DNA from: Circinella umbellata
Lineage: Eukaryota > Mucoromycota > Mucoromycetes > Mucorales > Lichtheimiaceae
Reading direction: 5' to 3'
DNA: 64,000 nucleotides
NCBI GenBank assembly: GCA_025093555.1
Contig: JAIWNF010000005.1
Span: 682,001-746,000 of the forward strand
Of this stretch, positions 38,476 through 47,731 are shown piece after piece. The position numbers were made by a program, and so were the translations under genes. The notes beneath the pieces were generated by a model, which saw only the letters and a program-made list of their open reading frames with translations, was not told the origin of the DNA and did not search any database. The stretch's first letter is position 1. Each line of letters begins with the position of its first letter.

Positions 38476-39967
38476 ATGGTAAGGATGGGGCAAACTTGAT
38501 ATTTTTAGATTAAAACGAGACGATATACAACTATACATCATAAAGGATACAGCCATTTTTTAAATGGATGGATTAAAATGATGGATAGATGGATGAAAAA
38601 CGAGATTGAAAAAAAAAGATAAATAAATTCAGGGATTCAAAAAGAAGTACTTTTTTTTGAATCCTGAATGGGGAAAGCGATTCTCAATTTTTATAAAGAA
38701 ATTATGAATGACTCAATAAACATTATTTTTTCTTTTGAATTACATAGTCTGCTGCCAGACCCGTTATCAACGTTTACTCCGAGAGTGGCAAGGGTGCCAA
38801 CGGTACCGTCGCTTTGCCCGCCGTCTTCAAGGCTCCCATCCGTCCTGACATTGTTAACTTTGTCCACACCAACATGGCCAAGAACAAGCGTCAAGCCTAC
38901 GCCGTTTCCGAGAAGGCTGGTCACCAAACCTCTGCCGAGTCCTGGGGTACTGGTCGTGCTGTCGCCCGTATTCCCCGTGTTAACGGTTCTGGCACTCATC
39001 GTGCTGGTCAAGTAAGTATAATTTATTGATTATTATTATCATTATTGTGATCCTTAATTATTATTTTTACGAAATGATTGAAACTAAATTATATATTATA
39101 TTTCTTTTATTTGAATAGGCTGCTTTCGGTAACATGTGTCGCAGCGGTCGTATGTTCGCTCCTACCAAGACCTGGCGCAAGTGGCACGTCAAGACCAACT
39201 TGAACCAAAAGCGTTTCGCCACTGCCTCCGCTTTGGCTGCTTCCGCTTTGCCCTCGTTGGTCATGGCCCGTGGTCACCGTGTTGAACAAATTGAAGAAGT
39301 TCCTCTTGTCGTTAAGGATGCTGTCCAAACCTTGACCAAGACCAAGGAAGCCGTTGCTCTCTTGAAGGCTTTGAACGCTTATGAAGATGTTGTCAAGGTC
39401 TCCAACTCCCGTAAGCTCCGTGCTGGTGTTGGTAAGATCCGTAACCGTCGTCACCGTCAACGTCGTGGTCCCCTTGTCATCTACAACGAAGACAATGGTA
39501 TCGTCAAGGCTTTCCGCAACTTGCCCGGTGTTGAACTTTGCAACGTCCGTCGTTTGAACTTGCTTCAACTCGCCCCTGGTGGTCACGTTGGTCGTTTCGT
39601 CGTCTGGACCGAATCTGCTTTCTCCCTTTTGGATGAATTGTACGGTACCTACGAATCCCCCGCCACCTTGAAGAAGGACTACGTCTTGCCCGCTCACATC
39701 ATGACCAACCCCGATGTCAACCGTTTGATCAACTCTGATGAAGTTCAATCCGTTGTCCGTCCTGCTGGCAACAAGCTTACCAAGCGTCCCTTCACCCAAA
39801 AGAAGAACCCTCTTCGCAACACTGCCGTCATGGGTCGTCTTAACCCCTATGCTAACATCCTCCGCAAGGCTGAAAAGAAGAGCAAGGTTGCCAAGACTGC
39901 TTCTACCAAGAAGGGTGTCAACACCGCTGCTTCCAAGCAATTCTTGGAAACTTTGCACTCTGCTTAA
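38476..39967 (+). CDS. RPL4: 60S ribosomal protein L4 (uL4)
   Basis: Three exons: 38476-38478 (the ATG alone), 38748-39011 and 39119-39967, giving 371 residues starting [12 protein letters not shown]. The uL4 core is complete, including the long rRNA-contacting loop with [13 protein letters not shown] and [26 protein letters not shown], and [15 protein letters not shown]. It lies near the peptide exit tunnel of the large subunit and is essential. Codon use differs sharply from the neighbours: strong preference for C-ending codons (GTC, ACC, AAG, CGT and TTG), the usual mark of very high expression in this kind of fungus. Splitting the start codon from the body by a 269-nt intron is common in fungal ribosomal-protein genes. 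That intron contains a strong hairpin (38627-38669). An AATAAA lies 36 bases after the stop. Confidence 0.97.
38627..38669 (+). promoter_or_regulatory. Hairpin in the first intron of RPL4
   Basis: ATTCAGGGATTCAAAAAG pairs with the downstream CTTTTTTTTGAATCCTGAAT: about 17 base pairs with one bulged G and a loop of about five bases. It lies 80 nt before the acceptor. Intron structures are known to autoregulate some ribosomal-protein genes; that role here is only a suggestion. Confidence 0.55.
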
Positions 39968-40002
39968 GTTTTTTTCTTAACTCACCCAATTTGTGCGAGC
40001 GA

Positions 40003-40008
40003 AATAAA
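40003..40008 (+). terminator. Candidate polyadenylation signal of RPL4
   Basis: AATAAA 36 bases after the RPL4 stop codon, followed by T-rich sequence. This fits the usual eukaryotic signal, but no transcript data are available. Confidence 0.45.
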
Positions 40009-40470
40009 ATAAAAATGCTTACTTTTTTTTAAAAAAAATTGTCAAGCATTGTTTTAATTTAATTGATTTTGATTTTGGAATGGAATGAAAGTGGATATTG
40101 GAAATTATAAAAGAAAATGGGGTGGTTGACGGATGCTGTGTAGATTGTTATTTAGATTGAAATGGTTTTATTGAATCTCTGTTACATGCTGGTAGTTATA
40201 TTTTTTTAAAAAAAAAACAAAATGATATAGCATCTAATGTGTTTTTATTGATTTGTCTGAAAAGAGATCCATTGCTTAAAAAGTAATTCTCGACAAATTA
40301 ATTGTTATACGTTGTATCACACAAAAGTGCTAGTCGATGCATGATTTTTTAGAGTTAAATGTCTGTTTTTAATGCACAAAAAAACATTTGTTCCCCCGAA
40401 AAACTAAGGCAGTTCGTTCTATTGGGGAATACACAACAAAGATAGAACAATGCTAAATAATACTAGCATA

Positions 40471-40540
40471 GTGGAACCCCCGCTAATTTCATATTCATTA
40501 ACGTGTTCATATACCTCACTATTTTCACTGGAAAATAAAA
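40471..40540 (+). repeat. Transposon-end-like sequence (GTGGAACCCCCGCTAATTTC)
   Basis: The 20-base start is closely matched in inverted orientation at 43153-43180 and more loosely at 43550-43567, and in direct orientation at 47934-47960. A TA precedes it. This resembles degenerate ends of Tc1/mariner- or pogo-type elements; similarity beyond the first ~25 bases is weak. Confidence 0.45.
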
Positions 40541-40987
40541 AAAATTTGAAATTAATCAATATGATCAAAGAGATTGAAGCACTTTATTGGGATCATTTAT
40601 AATATCATATTCTACTATAATATATATTTTTTGTTGTATTAGTGCTCTATAAAAGTAGTCGCATTCAGGTAAGGATTAGCCAAAAAAGAAAAAGTCTGAA
40701 GATCTTTCTCAGTCAAATAACTTTTTTTTTTCTTTTTCATTAAGTTTGAGCATGCTACCTCGGTAATGGAGTCTCTGGAGACTTTTACTTGGTTTTGGAC
40801 GAAGTTGATTTTATTTTCAGACTAACTTCCTTTTACGGTGCTTCCATCAATTTACGATTTTACGAAGCTCAAAAAGTGACCATAAAAAAGCGGACACTTT
40901 TTTTTTTTAGCTCTCATCCACCTCCCGTCCTTTTAAACCCACAATGTCCTCAAACTCAAAAATAACTATTTTGTATTCTCAGGCAGC

Positions 40988-41223
40988 TTGTGCTTTTTTT
41001 TTGGAGTAGATCTGAATCCAGAAAATGAACTCATGTGTGAACGGGAAATCGACACAATGCCCGATGTTGAGCTATGCTATATAAATGACATCCCTACAGA
41101 ACCTTTTCTGGTGGCCAAAAACAGCATCAACTTTTTTCCATTCCGATACCAGCTATACCGCCGTAGTAGTAGTGAAGAGGAAAATCTACAATCAATATCG
41201 ATAAGCAACCAACATATACGTTA
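40988..41223 (+). pseudogene. Coding fragment, unknown family
   Basis: After a possible acceptor (TATTCTCAG at about 40982) a frame reads GVDLNPENELMCEREIDTMP, then DVELCYINDIPTEPFLVAKN and ends at a stop at 41221-41223. Residue composition is protein-like, but no upstream exon or start is clear and no domain is recognised. It lies between the two related transposon ends at 40471 and 43180, so it may belong to that element. Confidence 0.35.
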
Positions 41224-41381
41224 GTACTCTTGAATTATCTATTTATTCACTGACTATTTACATCTATATCTATACTACGTACTAAAAAGTTTAGATTTTT
41301 ATAAAACCCAAAAAAGGAAATTCTAACACCGACCTGCAACATACTTTGTATCGTATCCTCAAATCCAGCTTTGAATGCATA

Positions 41382-41525
41382 GGCAACCGTGGGTTTGAGG
41401 GGTTGCCCTCAATGTGGGGTCAAGGGGGGGTTTTACTCCCCCTTGCGACGTGGACCCGTTGAATGACACGAAGCGAAGCGAAGTGGCTCATTCAGTCGAG
41501 CGAAGCGAGACAGGGACCGCTAGTT
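41382..41525. repeat. GC-rich structured island
   Basis: About 140 bases, much more GC-rich than the surroundings, with G- and C-runs that can pair (GGTCAAGGGGGGG with ACTCCCCCTTG) and repeated GAAGCGAAGCGAAG blocks near 41470 and 41500. Boundaries are sharp. It is probably an inserted repeat or the end of a mobile element. A 78-codon frame crosses it but looks like translated repeat. Confidence 0.55.
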
Positions 41526-41885
41526 TATTAACTAATATCGCGAGTCTCAACTCATTGATTTTGTCAACAGCGCTTTTCTCATTACTGATCCTCGTAACGA
41601 AGCGGTTTATGAACGAAAAGAAGTATCTTCAGAAGAAATTTTTAACATAACAGCGGAGTATACCACATCAATATGAAAAAAAGAAACTTGCAGCTTTTAC
41701 ACAATTCGCAACAAAAAACGATGCACATTTTTTAAAGGCTCAGATAACAAGGAAACGTATGGATTCAGGTCATCGAGTTGAGCAAAAGATCGTATATTTC
41801 ATGAAAGCCGATGATCGAGGTATATACTGCTGTAAGCATGGACTGATTGAGGAAAAGAAAAGAAAAGAATCTAATACTTTATGTT

Positions 41886-42389
41886 GATGTTATGTTTGTA
41901 GTATTTTTAGCTCAAAATATTGGCAATTACCAAGGTCGATTTGAAATGTTAATAAAAGGGTTGAAGAAAGATGACTTTGAGGTTTTCGGATATGCCAGAA
42001 AAAGTCCACACAACTTGTCCTGCGAGTCATTAAAAAAGAATCTTCAAAATATGATTGATTGTTTGCGACATCGTTCATTAATGGAGTCTGTTTACGTCTC
42101 ACCAAACAGTCTCGCTAAGAGCTTGATTTCCTCACGAGACATGTCAAATACAGATGAGAAACTGACACAGATGAAGCTTGGCCATTGTTCTGGTAGCACA
42201 CAGAGTAAGTTTTAGAAAAATAGGAGAATTTAGAGAAAGAAGGTAGATTATGACAAGGCAGATTAATTCTTGATTTGGTATAGCTCTTTTGAAACATTTG
42301 TCATCCACTGAAAAAAAAGTGTGTCTTGTCATTGTGGACTACGCTGCTCTTTCAACAGTACCTGCCGATGTTCAGGCTTTAATCAAGTT
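41886..42389 (+). pseudogene. Fragment of a small spliced protein with a YARKS motif
   Basis: Exon-like 41886-42208 reads FEVFGYARKSPHNLSCESLK, then NMIDCLRHRSLMESVYVSPN and SSRDMSNTDEKLTQ. It ends at a GTAAGT donor. An acceptor (GGTATAG) at about 42283 opens LLKHLSSTEKKVCLVIVDYA, then ALSTVPADVQALIK. The two join in phase. YARKS followed by an Arg/Leu-rich helix and a VYVS strand recalls the N-terminal domain of serine recombinases, but the fragment is short and the catalytic context cannot be confirmed. My impression from memory is that similar small proteins recur in Mucorales genomes. It lies inside the interval bounded by transposon-end-like sequences. The upstream start is not clear. 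Confidence 0.4.
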
Positions 42390-43099
42390 AGTTTTGTTAG
42401 TACAATTCTTCATTTTATTGCACACACACACTCTCATTAACTTCACCAAAAATCAAGGAATGGTAAAAAAAAAAAAAAAAAAATTCACAACCCCCTTTTA
42501 TTTCACTTTCATAGCACTGAGCGGGATTAAATCCTTAACGAATAAAATAAAGAAAATTATATATGTGATAAATACGTATAAGGATTGTAAGTAAATTAGG
42601 ATACAGGATGGGCTGCTTTTTTATTACGCCACTTGCATGTTTTTTATGAGGATTTATTGAATGTTTATTTTCTTCTTATCTTTCTCTCTAATCCTTTAGA
42701 TATAGTACTAATACCAGGTGCCTTTAACAAGTCGGACTCATTTTTAGCTCATAATGCTAGTAATCAGTTGTTATGGTTTGTGGGCTAAATTTTTCTTCTC
42801 ATACTATACTGTTCAGCTGTCAATCCAACGTTAGATTCGGTTACTGTCATTGTGTTTTGGTATGTATAGAGCAAAAATATAGAGAGATCGGGAAAAAAAA
42901 TGAAAAAAAATTGAGTTATATAAAAAAAAAATATCTTTGTTGCATCTCTTGGGACTATATATGGTATATATGCGTTAAGAACAAGCACATAAAAATAATT
43001 TATTAATCATAACGTATTTTGGTACATTAAAAGATATACAGTACGTAGTGAGCTGAAGTATTCAATTTATATGCACATTCTTGGAAAAAAATTTCATAG

Positions 43100-43180
43100 T
43101 ATCCATTAATTTTCACACCCCTTTATTTTCACAAAAAAAAAAATGAAAAATGGCCCTATGAAATTAACGGGGATTGTCTG
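43100..43180 (-). repeat. Transposon-end-like sequence, inverted relative to 40471
   Basis: Read on the minus strand it begins CAGACAATCCCCGTTAATTT and continues CATAGGG. The core AATCCCCGTTAATTTCATA matches the end at 40471 at about 17 of 19 positions. It is followed on the plus strand by TA (43181-43182), the usual target duplication of Tc1/mariner elements. Together with 40471 it could bound a 2.7-kb element. Confidence 0.45.
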
Positions 43181-44509
43181 TATATATATATCAACAACTT
43201 ATGACAGTTTAAATAATGTTATATACGTATGATGCTTACAAAAGATATATACGTATAGATTTTGTAGTTAATAATGTGTAATAAAGGGTATCACTTAACA
43301 AACATGCTCTCATCATACAATCAGTAGAAATACGATTTATAATATACATACGTAATGTGAAGTAGGTATAGAATGTATCTCTAGATATTTACTACTGTAG
43401 TTATCTGTCATGATAAAAATAAATACAGTACGTAGCGATCTACTTATTCGCTTTTGTTTGATATATCATTATTATTGATCTACCCTAGTAATTGATAGAA
43501 AACTTTACACTTTTTTTTTCATAGAAAAAAATGAAAGTGTAGCTTTAAAATTAATAGAGGTTCCATATTATAAATTGTTATTATTACTTATTAGTCACCT
43601 TTCTTCAACCTCTCTCAGTCTCTCTCTGTCCCTCGCTCTGCCAAATTAGTGAGGAGACAAAGTATCAGGAGCACTAAATATACAGGGAAAATAGAATACT
43701 CACTTTTTACATGATAATAATATGTAACGAAAAACTGATCGGACCTGCCTATGCGAATATTCTTTTTCAGAGTAATTCTTATTCAAAAATCATTCCAGAT
43801 AAATTGACATATTAGCCACAAATATACAGTATTGCCTGCAATAATATACAAATTTTTTTCTTTTACGTAATCCATTACGTATTAAATAAAAAATATTAAA
43901 AATAATATTATACCGATTTTATTTTTTTTATACCTGCAACAAGCCAAGTAAAAAAAAAATTAGCGTTCAAGTGAAATGAGCATAAATTTATTTTGTTGTC
44001 TAATAAACTGTACGTATCAGAAAAGAAGAGAAGGCGATATTATTTAGTCTTGATGTTTAGCAACAGCTGTAGAATAAGAAATCATCAAGTTTAACTGTCA
44101 TCCTTCCATTGCCACACAAAATTGATTTGTTGGGTAATACAGAGAAATTGTAATTAACAACGGGTACCCCTTCTCATAAAAGGTTATTCATATGCTTGTC
44201 GTTATGCTGAAGCGTTCAATGTGTGATTGAAGTACTTCGTATAAAGATATAAAATAAGAAAGAAATAATACACCATGTTGTTGTATTTGAGTAATAAATT
44301 ATATAAAATAAAATAGAAATATGGGTTGTGGAAGTTTTTATACGTATTCAGGAATATTACGTCTGAATCCACAAAAGAGAAATCTTATAATGAGTCTATG
44401 AGGCTTTATGCTCAGAGAAAACTATTGTTAGGTCAATTTAATTGTTAAGACTAATAGATTTAAAGGTAAAGATAGAACTGAAGAAAAAAGTTATTTAAAT
44501 TATTTTGGG

Positions 44510-44830
44510 GCTATTTATACTATTTGCAATCATTATAGCACCTGCTCACTTCTGCAACATCTTTTAAAAAACCTACTCGAAGCGTTTGGCCCTATTTCAA
44601 ACTTGGTTTCATCTCAACAACCTATCGATCATATTCTCAATAGGTTACCACGTTCCGAAGTTGGCCTTACCCTTGGTAAATGGCAATCCACTTGGGCCGC
44701 CTTATTTCATGTACTCCGGGAAATAGACAGGCTCAGTCATCCTGCTGACACATATAGTTATGTTGAAGAACCAGCCCCTGAAGAAGCTCTTCAGGCAGCC
44801 ACATCAATTACATCCCCTCCCAACATATAA
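44510..44830 (+). pseudogene. 5'-truncated coding remnant, probably from a mobile element
   Basis: A frame open from about 44490 reads SLLQHLLKNLLEAFGPISNL, then LPRSEVGLTLGKWQSTWAAL, FHVLREIDRLSHPADTYSYV and a Pro/Glu-rich end, stopping at 44828-44830. The composition and codon use are protein-like and unlike the surrounding AT-rich DNA. No start codon is found and the frame begins abruptly. The family is not recognised with certainty; a retrotransposon-derived frame is a possibility. Confidence 0.4.
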
Positions 44831-45054
44831 GCTTCTCTTTGTAACTCTTCCTTTACCATATACATTGTCTTCTTATTTAATACCTAAGTTAAACATCTTC
44901 TCATTACTCACCAACTACTCCTCCACCAAACTTTTTTCCCATTAAGGGTTTTTTTTAGTTATGGTAGCAACGCTGTTAATATTCATTTTTATATATATTC
45001 TTATCCCTTTGTACCGCAAGGAAGCGACTGTATGTTCATAGACGAATGTCGTAG

Positions 45055-45117
45055 CTTCGACACAAATGTGTCGGAGCACGCACCAATAGTATCACGTAGT
45101 TTGGCATTTCGTGATAC
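45055..45117. repeat. Two adjacent short hairpins
   Basis: CGACACAAATGTGTCG (45058-45073) is a near-perfect palindrome with a stem of seven, extended by three more pairs. GTATCACG (45089-45096) pairs with CGTGATAC (45110-45117) around a 13-base loop. They lie 220 bases after the coding remnant at 44510-44830 and may mark the end of the same element. No terminator or RNA function can be assigned. Confidence 0.45.
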
Positions 45118-45643
45118 TTTGATAATAATAATAATAATAATAGTGGTACATAATAATAATAAAGGTAGTTATGTAAATATAAAAATGTCTTTAACTTTTA
45201 TACGTTACAATGCATCACTATGCCTCTTTTTATTTTTGTTTCAGAAACCTGATGATAATTATTCTTGATTCCCAGTTGTAATACCATATACATCTATATG
45301 ATAGAATGATGTTTGATATTTTGTATAATAGTAATTATCAAGTCGTTTATTACTGTGTATTACGCATGACGCGGTGTAGTTTAATAGATTGCTGATAGAT
45401 TCAAGCTAAATAAAGAGTAAAAACTCGATTACATTTTAATAGGGCTAAATTCCCTCAATAAACAGATAAAAAAAAAATAGAAAACGTTTACGTATATACT
45501 TTTTTTTTTCGGTTCTATCTATTTCTTTCATAAACTTTAAAAGCAGAATGTTCAAATCCAAGGTTGTCTCTGTCAATTCCAAGCTTTTTTATTATTTGAA
45601 AAATGGGTACGTATACGTAGAAGAAAAAAATGTAGCGTAGGTA

Positions 45644-46168
45644 CAGGATTTTGCATTCATTTCCGGACACAAACTTCAATTTTTTCGCTTATAAGAGTAA
45701 CTTTTTTCGCTTATGATGTTGATTTTTTTCGCTTATGATATACTATATTTTTCGCTTATGATGGCGGTGTTTTTCGCTTATGATATACTATATTTTTCGC
45801 TTATGATGGCATTAATTTTCGCTTGTAATACCTATATAATTTCTGACTTATGAGGTCTAAGAGATTTACATAAATGATAGGGGGAGTTTTTCGCGACTAA
45901 TACCAATTTTTCTTTAATATTTGCTGCATCTGCTTTTACATGATTAACCTAGTATCATATATCATAAGTGAAAATTAATGCTATCATAAGCGAAAAACAC
46001 CGACATCATAAGCGAAAAATATAGCATATCATAAGCGAAAAACACCGTCATCATAAGCGAAAAATATAGTATATCATAAGCGAAAAAAACCAACATCATA
46101 AGCGAAAAAAATTACTCTTATAAGCGAAAAAATTGAAGGTTGTGTCCGGAAATGAATGCAAATTCCTG
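45644..46168. mobile_element. 525-bp TA-flanked MITE with array-like inverted arms
   Basis: The ends CAGGATTTTGCATTCATTTC (left) and the reverse complement at the right (CAGGAATTTGCATTCATTTC) are nearly identical, and each is flanked by TA (45642-45643 and 46169-46170), as expected for Tc1/mariner-type insertion. The inverted arms (45644-45830 and 45960-46168) are almost entirely repeats of TTTTTCGCTTATGAT spaced about 22-23 bp apart: seven copies on the left and eight on the right, alternating two spacer types. The right arm has exactly one extra unit. The central ~130 bases are unique and non-coding. It is non-autonomous; the motif copies could be transposase-binding sites. The arms are still alike enough that it looks young. 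Confidence 0.85.
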
Positions 46169-46453
46169 TATACCTTATATGAAACAGTAGAAAGAAAAAA
46201 AGATAGTGAGGAATAGGTTTAAAATTAAAAAAAAAAAAAACCTACGTAATAGTTTTATATTTACATACGTAAAAGTATTAAAAAATTCATTGGAAGGTTT
46301 GAAAACAGTTGAAGGAACTGTTCTTTTAGGCTGCTTGATACTTGTAGAAAGGTACATAACACTTATTGAAAAGTTTTCCACTGGGGCTGTACTATGTATA
46401 TATATATATATATATATTGTCGTGCCCAATTTGCTATTGCTTTGTTTTTTCCA

Positions 46454-46559
46454 GACTCTTCGCGATACTATAGCTAAATGTTTTGACCATCGAAATCCTT
46501 TCCGTATGCGTATGCTTCAGCGTAATTACAATGAAGTATATAAAACTTATTCCGAATAG
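46454..46559 (+). pseudogene. Last-exon-like fragment, unknown family
   Basis: A pyrimidine-rich acceptor (TTGTTTTTTCCAG) opens a 35-codon frame TLRDTIAKCFDHRNPFRMRM, then LQRNYNEVYKTYSE and a stop. The frame looks like a real C-terminal exon, basic and helical, but no preceding exon is identified; the open frame just upstream runs through a (TA)n repeat. It may be the end of a gene broken by insertions. Confidence 0.3.
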
Positions 46560-47412
46560 AAGAGAACGATTTGATTGCCGAGTAGATGATAAAAAAAGAA
46601 TGAAAAAAAGAAGCAAATTCGCATCTAAGTGTTAATACTTATGTCTGACGGATATAAATAATATAGGTATCTAAAATAGTCTTCCAGTTGCAAAGATTCT
46701 GATTGAGAAATATTCTTCTCGTCAAGTTAGTCTATTTTTGTCATTATGAGAAGAGATCTAACGGTACATACGTATGTCATTTACTCATGCTAAAAAAAAT
46801 CATGTTTTGATTTGAGTACGTAGTAATGCTGACTGAATAGATTAATGATAATTTATATGTTTTTGATGTATATCTAGATGCGGTCAAACAAAAACAAGAA
46901 TATGCAAATGATGGTAAGATTTTAAATTTTTATTTTGATAAAGCTGATATCATATCTGTTTAGTTCATAAACTGATTGACTGGTTTTTGTTTATGTATTG
47001 TTATTTTACGTATACAGTAATAAATGGATGGAAATTGTAAATGTATGTACAGTGATTCACAATATATATATTTTTATCACTCCAGCAACAATAACAAGGG
47101 AAGTACTATTTTTTTTATGCTCCATTTGTTTTTCCTTTCACGTTTCTTTTTTCTACGTAACTGTATATGTCTAATTCTGGTTTTTTTTTTATATTTGGCA
47201 CAAGAAAGTGATATCGCAAAAGACAAATGCCAAATGACGCATTATGACGACGGGACTAAACAATAAATCGCAGTTATGGTTATCAACTACTTCAAATGAT
47301 ATCATTATTAACCATCGTATCTTTCTTTTTTTTTTATCTCTAGAGAATATATTTAAAAGTGAGCTGTTTACATGGCATTTTTGATTCTCGGGTAATGTAT
47401 TTTTCTTGTGAC

Positions 47413-47731
47413 TTACCTTACACATTGCCTTCTCAAAACTCTTCTACATGCCCCACAATAAACAATATTGGAACAGTTTGAAGTTGTTGATTGATCATGA
47501 CCGTAACTTGTAGTTTGAACGACAGCACCGAAAGCAACGACGACGACGGCACAACATGACAATAAACACAGTAACGTTACAACAACTGCCGTTGACAGAC
47601 CATTGTATCTGTCATAAATTAACTTTTTTCTATTTTCTAATAATAAAGGGGCCGATGATCCAGGTAGAGACTGGGGAGGTTGGGTTCTGACGCAATGCCA
47701 CTTCCACGTACGTTGGTAGTGACTCACCCAC
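47413..47731 (-). pseudogene. Internal-exon-like minus-strand frame with one membrane segment
   Basis: A clean acceptor (poly-A/T then TAG) at about 47732 and a perfect donor (AAG|GTAAGTC) at about 47416 flank a ~104-residue frame. It contains a hydrophobic helix (STAVVVTLLCLLSCCAVVVV) and a Cys-rich end (CSNIVYCGACRRVLRRQC). GC content is above the surroundings. Neither neighbouring exon could be found in a compatible phase. It could belong to an unrecognised gene or be a remnant of one; the family is unknown. Confidence 0.35.

Noticed and set aside
38479..38747. Box C/D snoRNA in the RPL4 intron
   Set aside because: A weak ATGATGG box C and a CTGA are present, but the CTGA lies inside the hairpin stem, there is no terminal stem bringing the boxes together, and no guide could be verified.
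39107..39958. 283-codon minus-strand frame opposite RPL4
   Set aside because: The long antisense frame is a by-product of the strong C-ending codon bias of RPL4; no homology features.
41490..41530. Helitron 3' terminus at the CTAG/T of the GC island
   Set aside because: The required stem-loop 10-12 bases upstream is poor and no 5' TC end or Rep/helicase coding sequence was found; kept only as a possibility in the findings.
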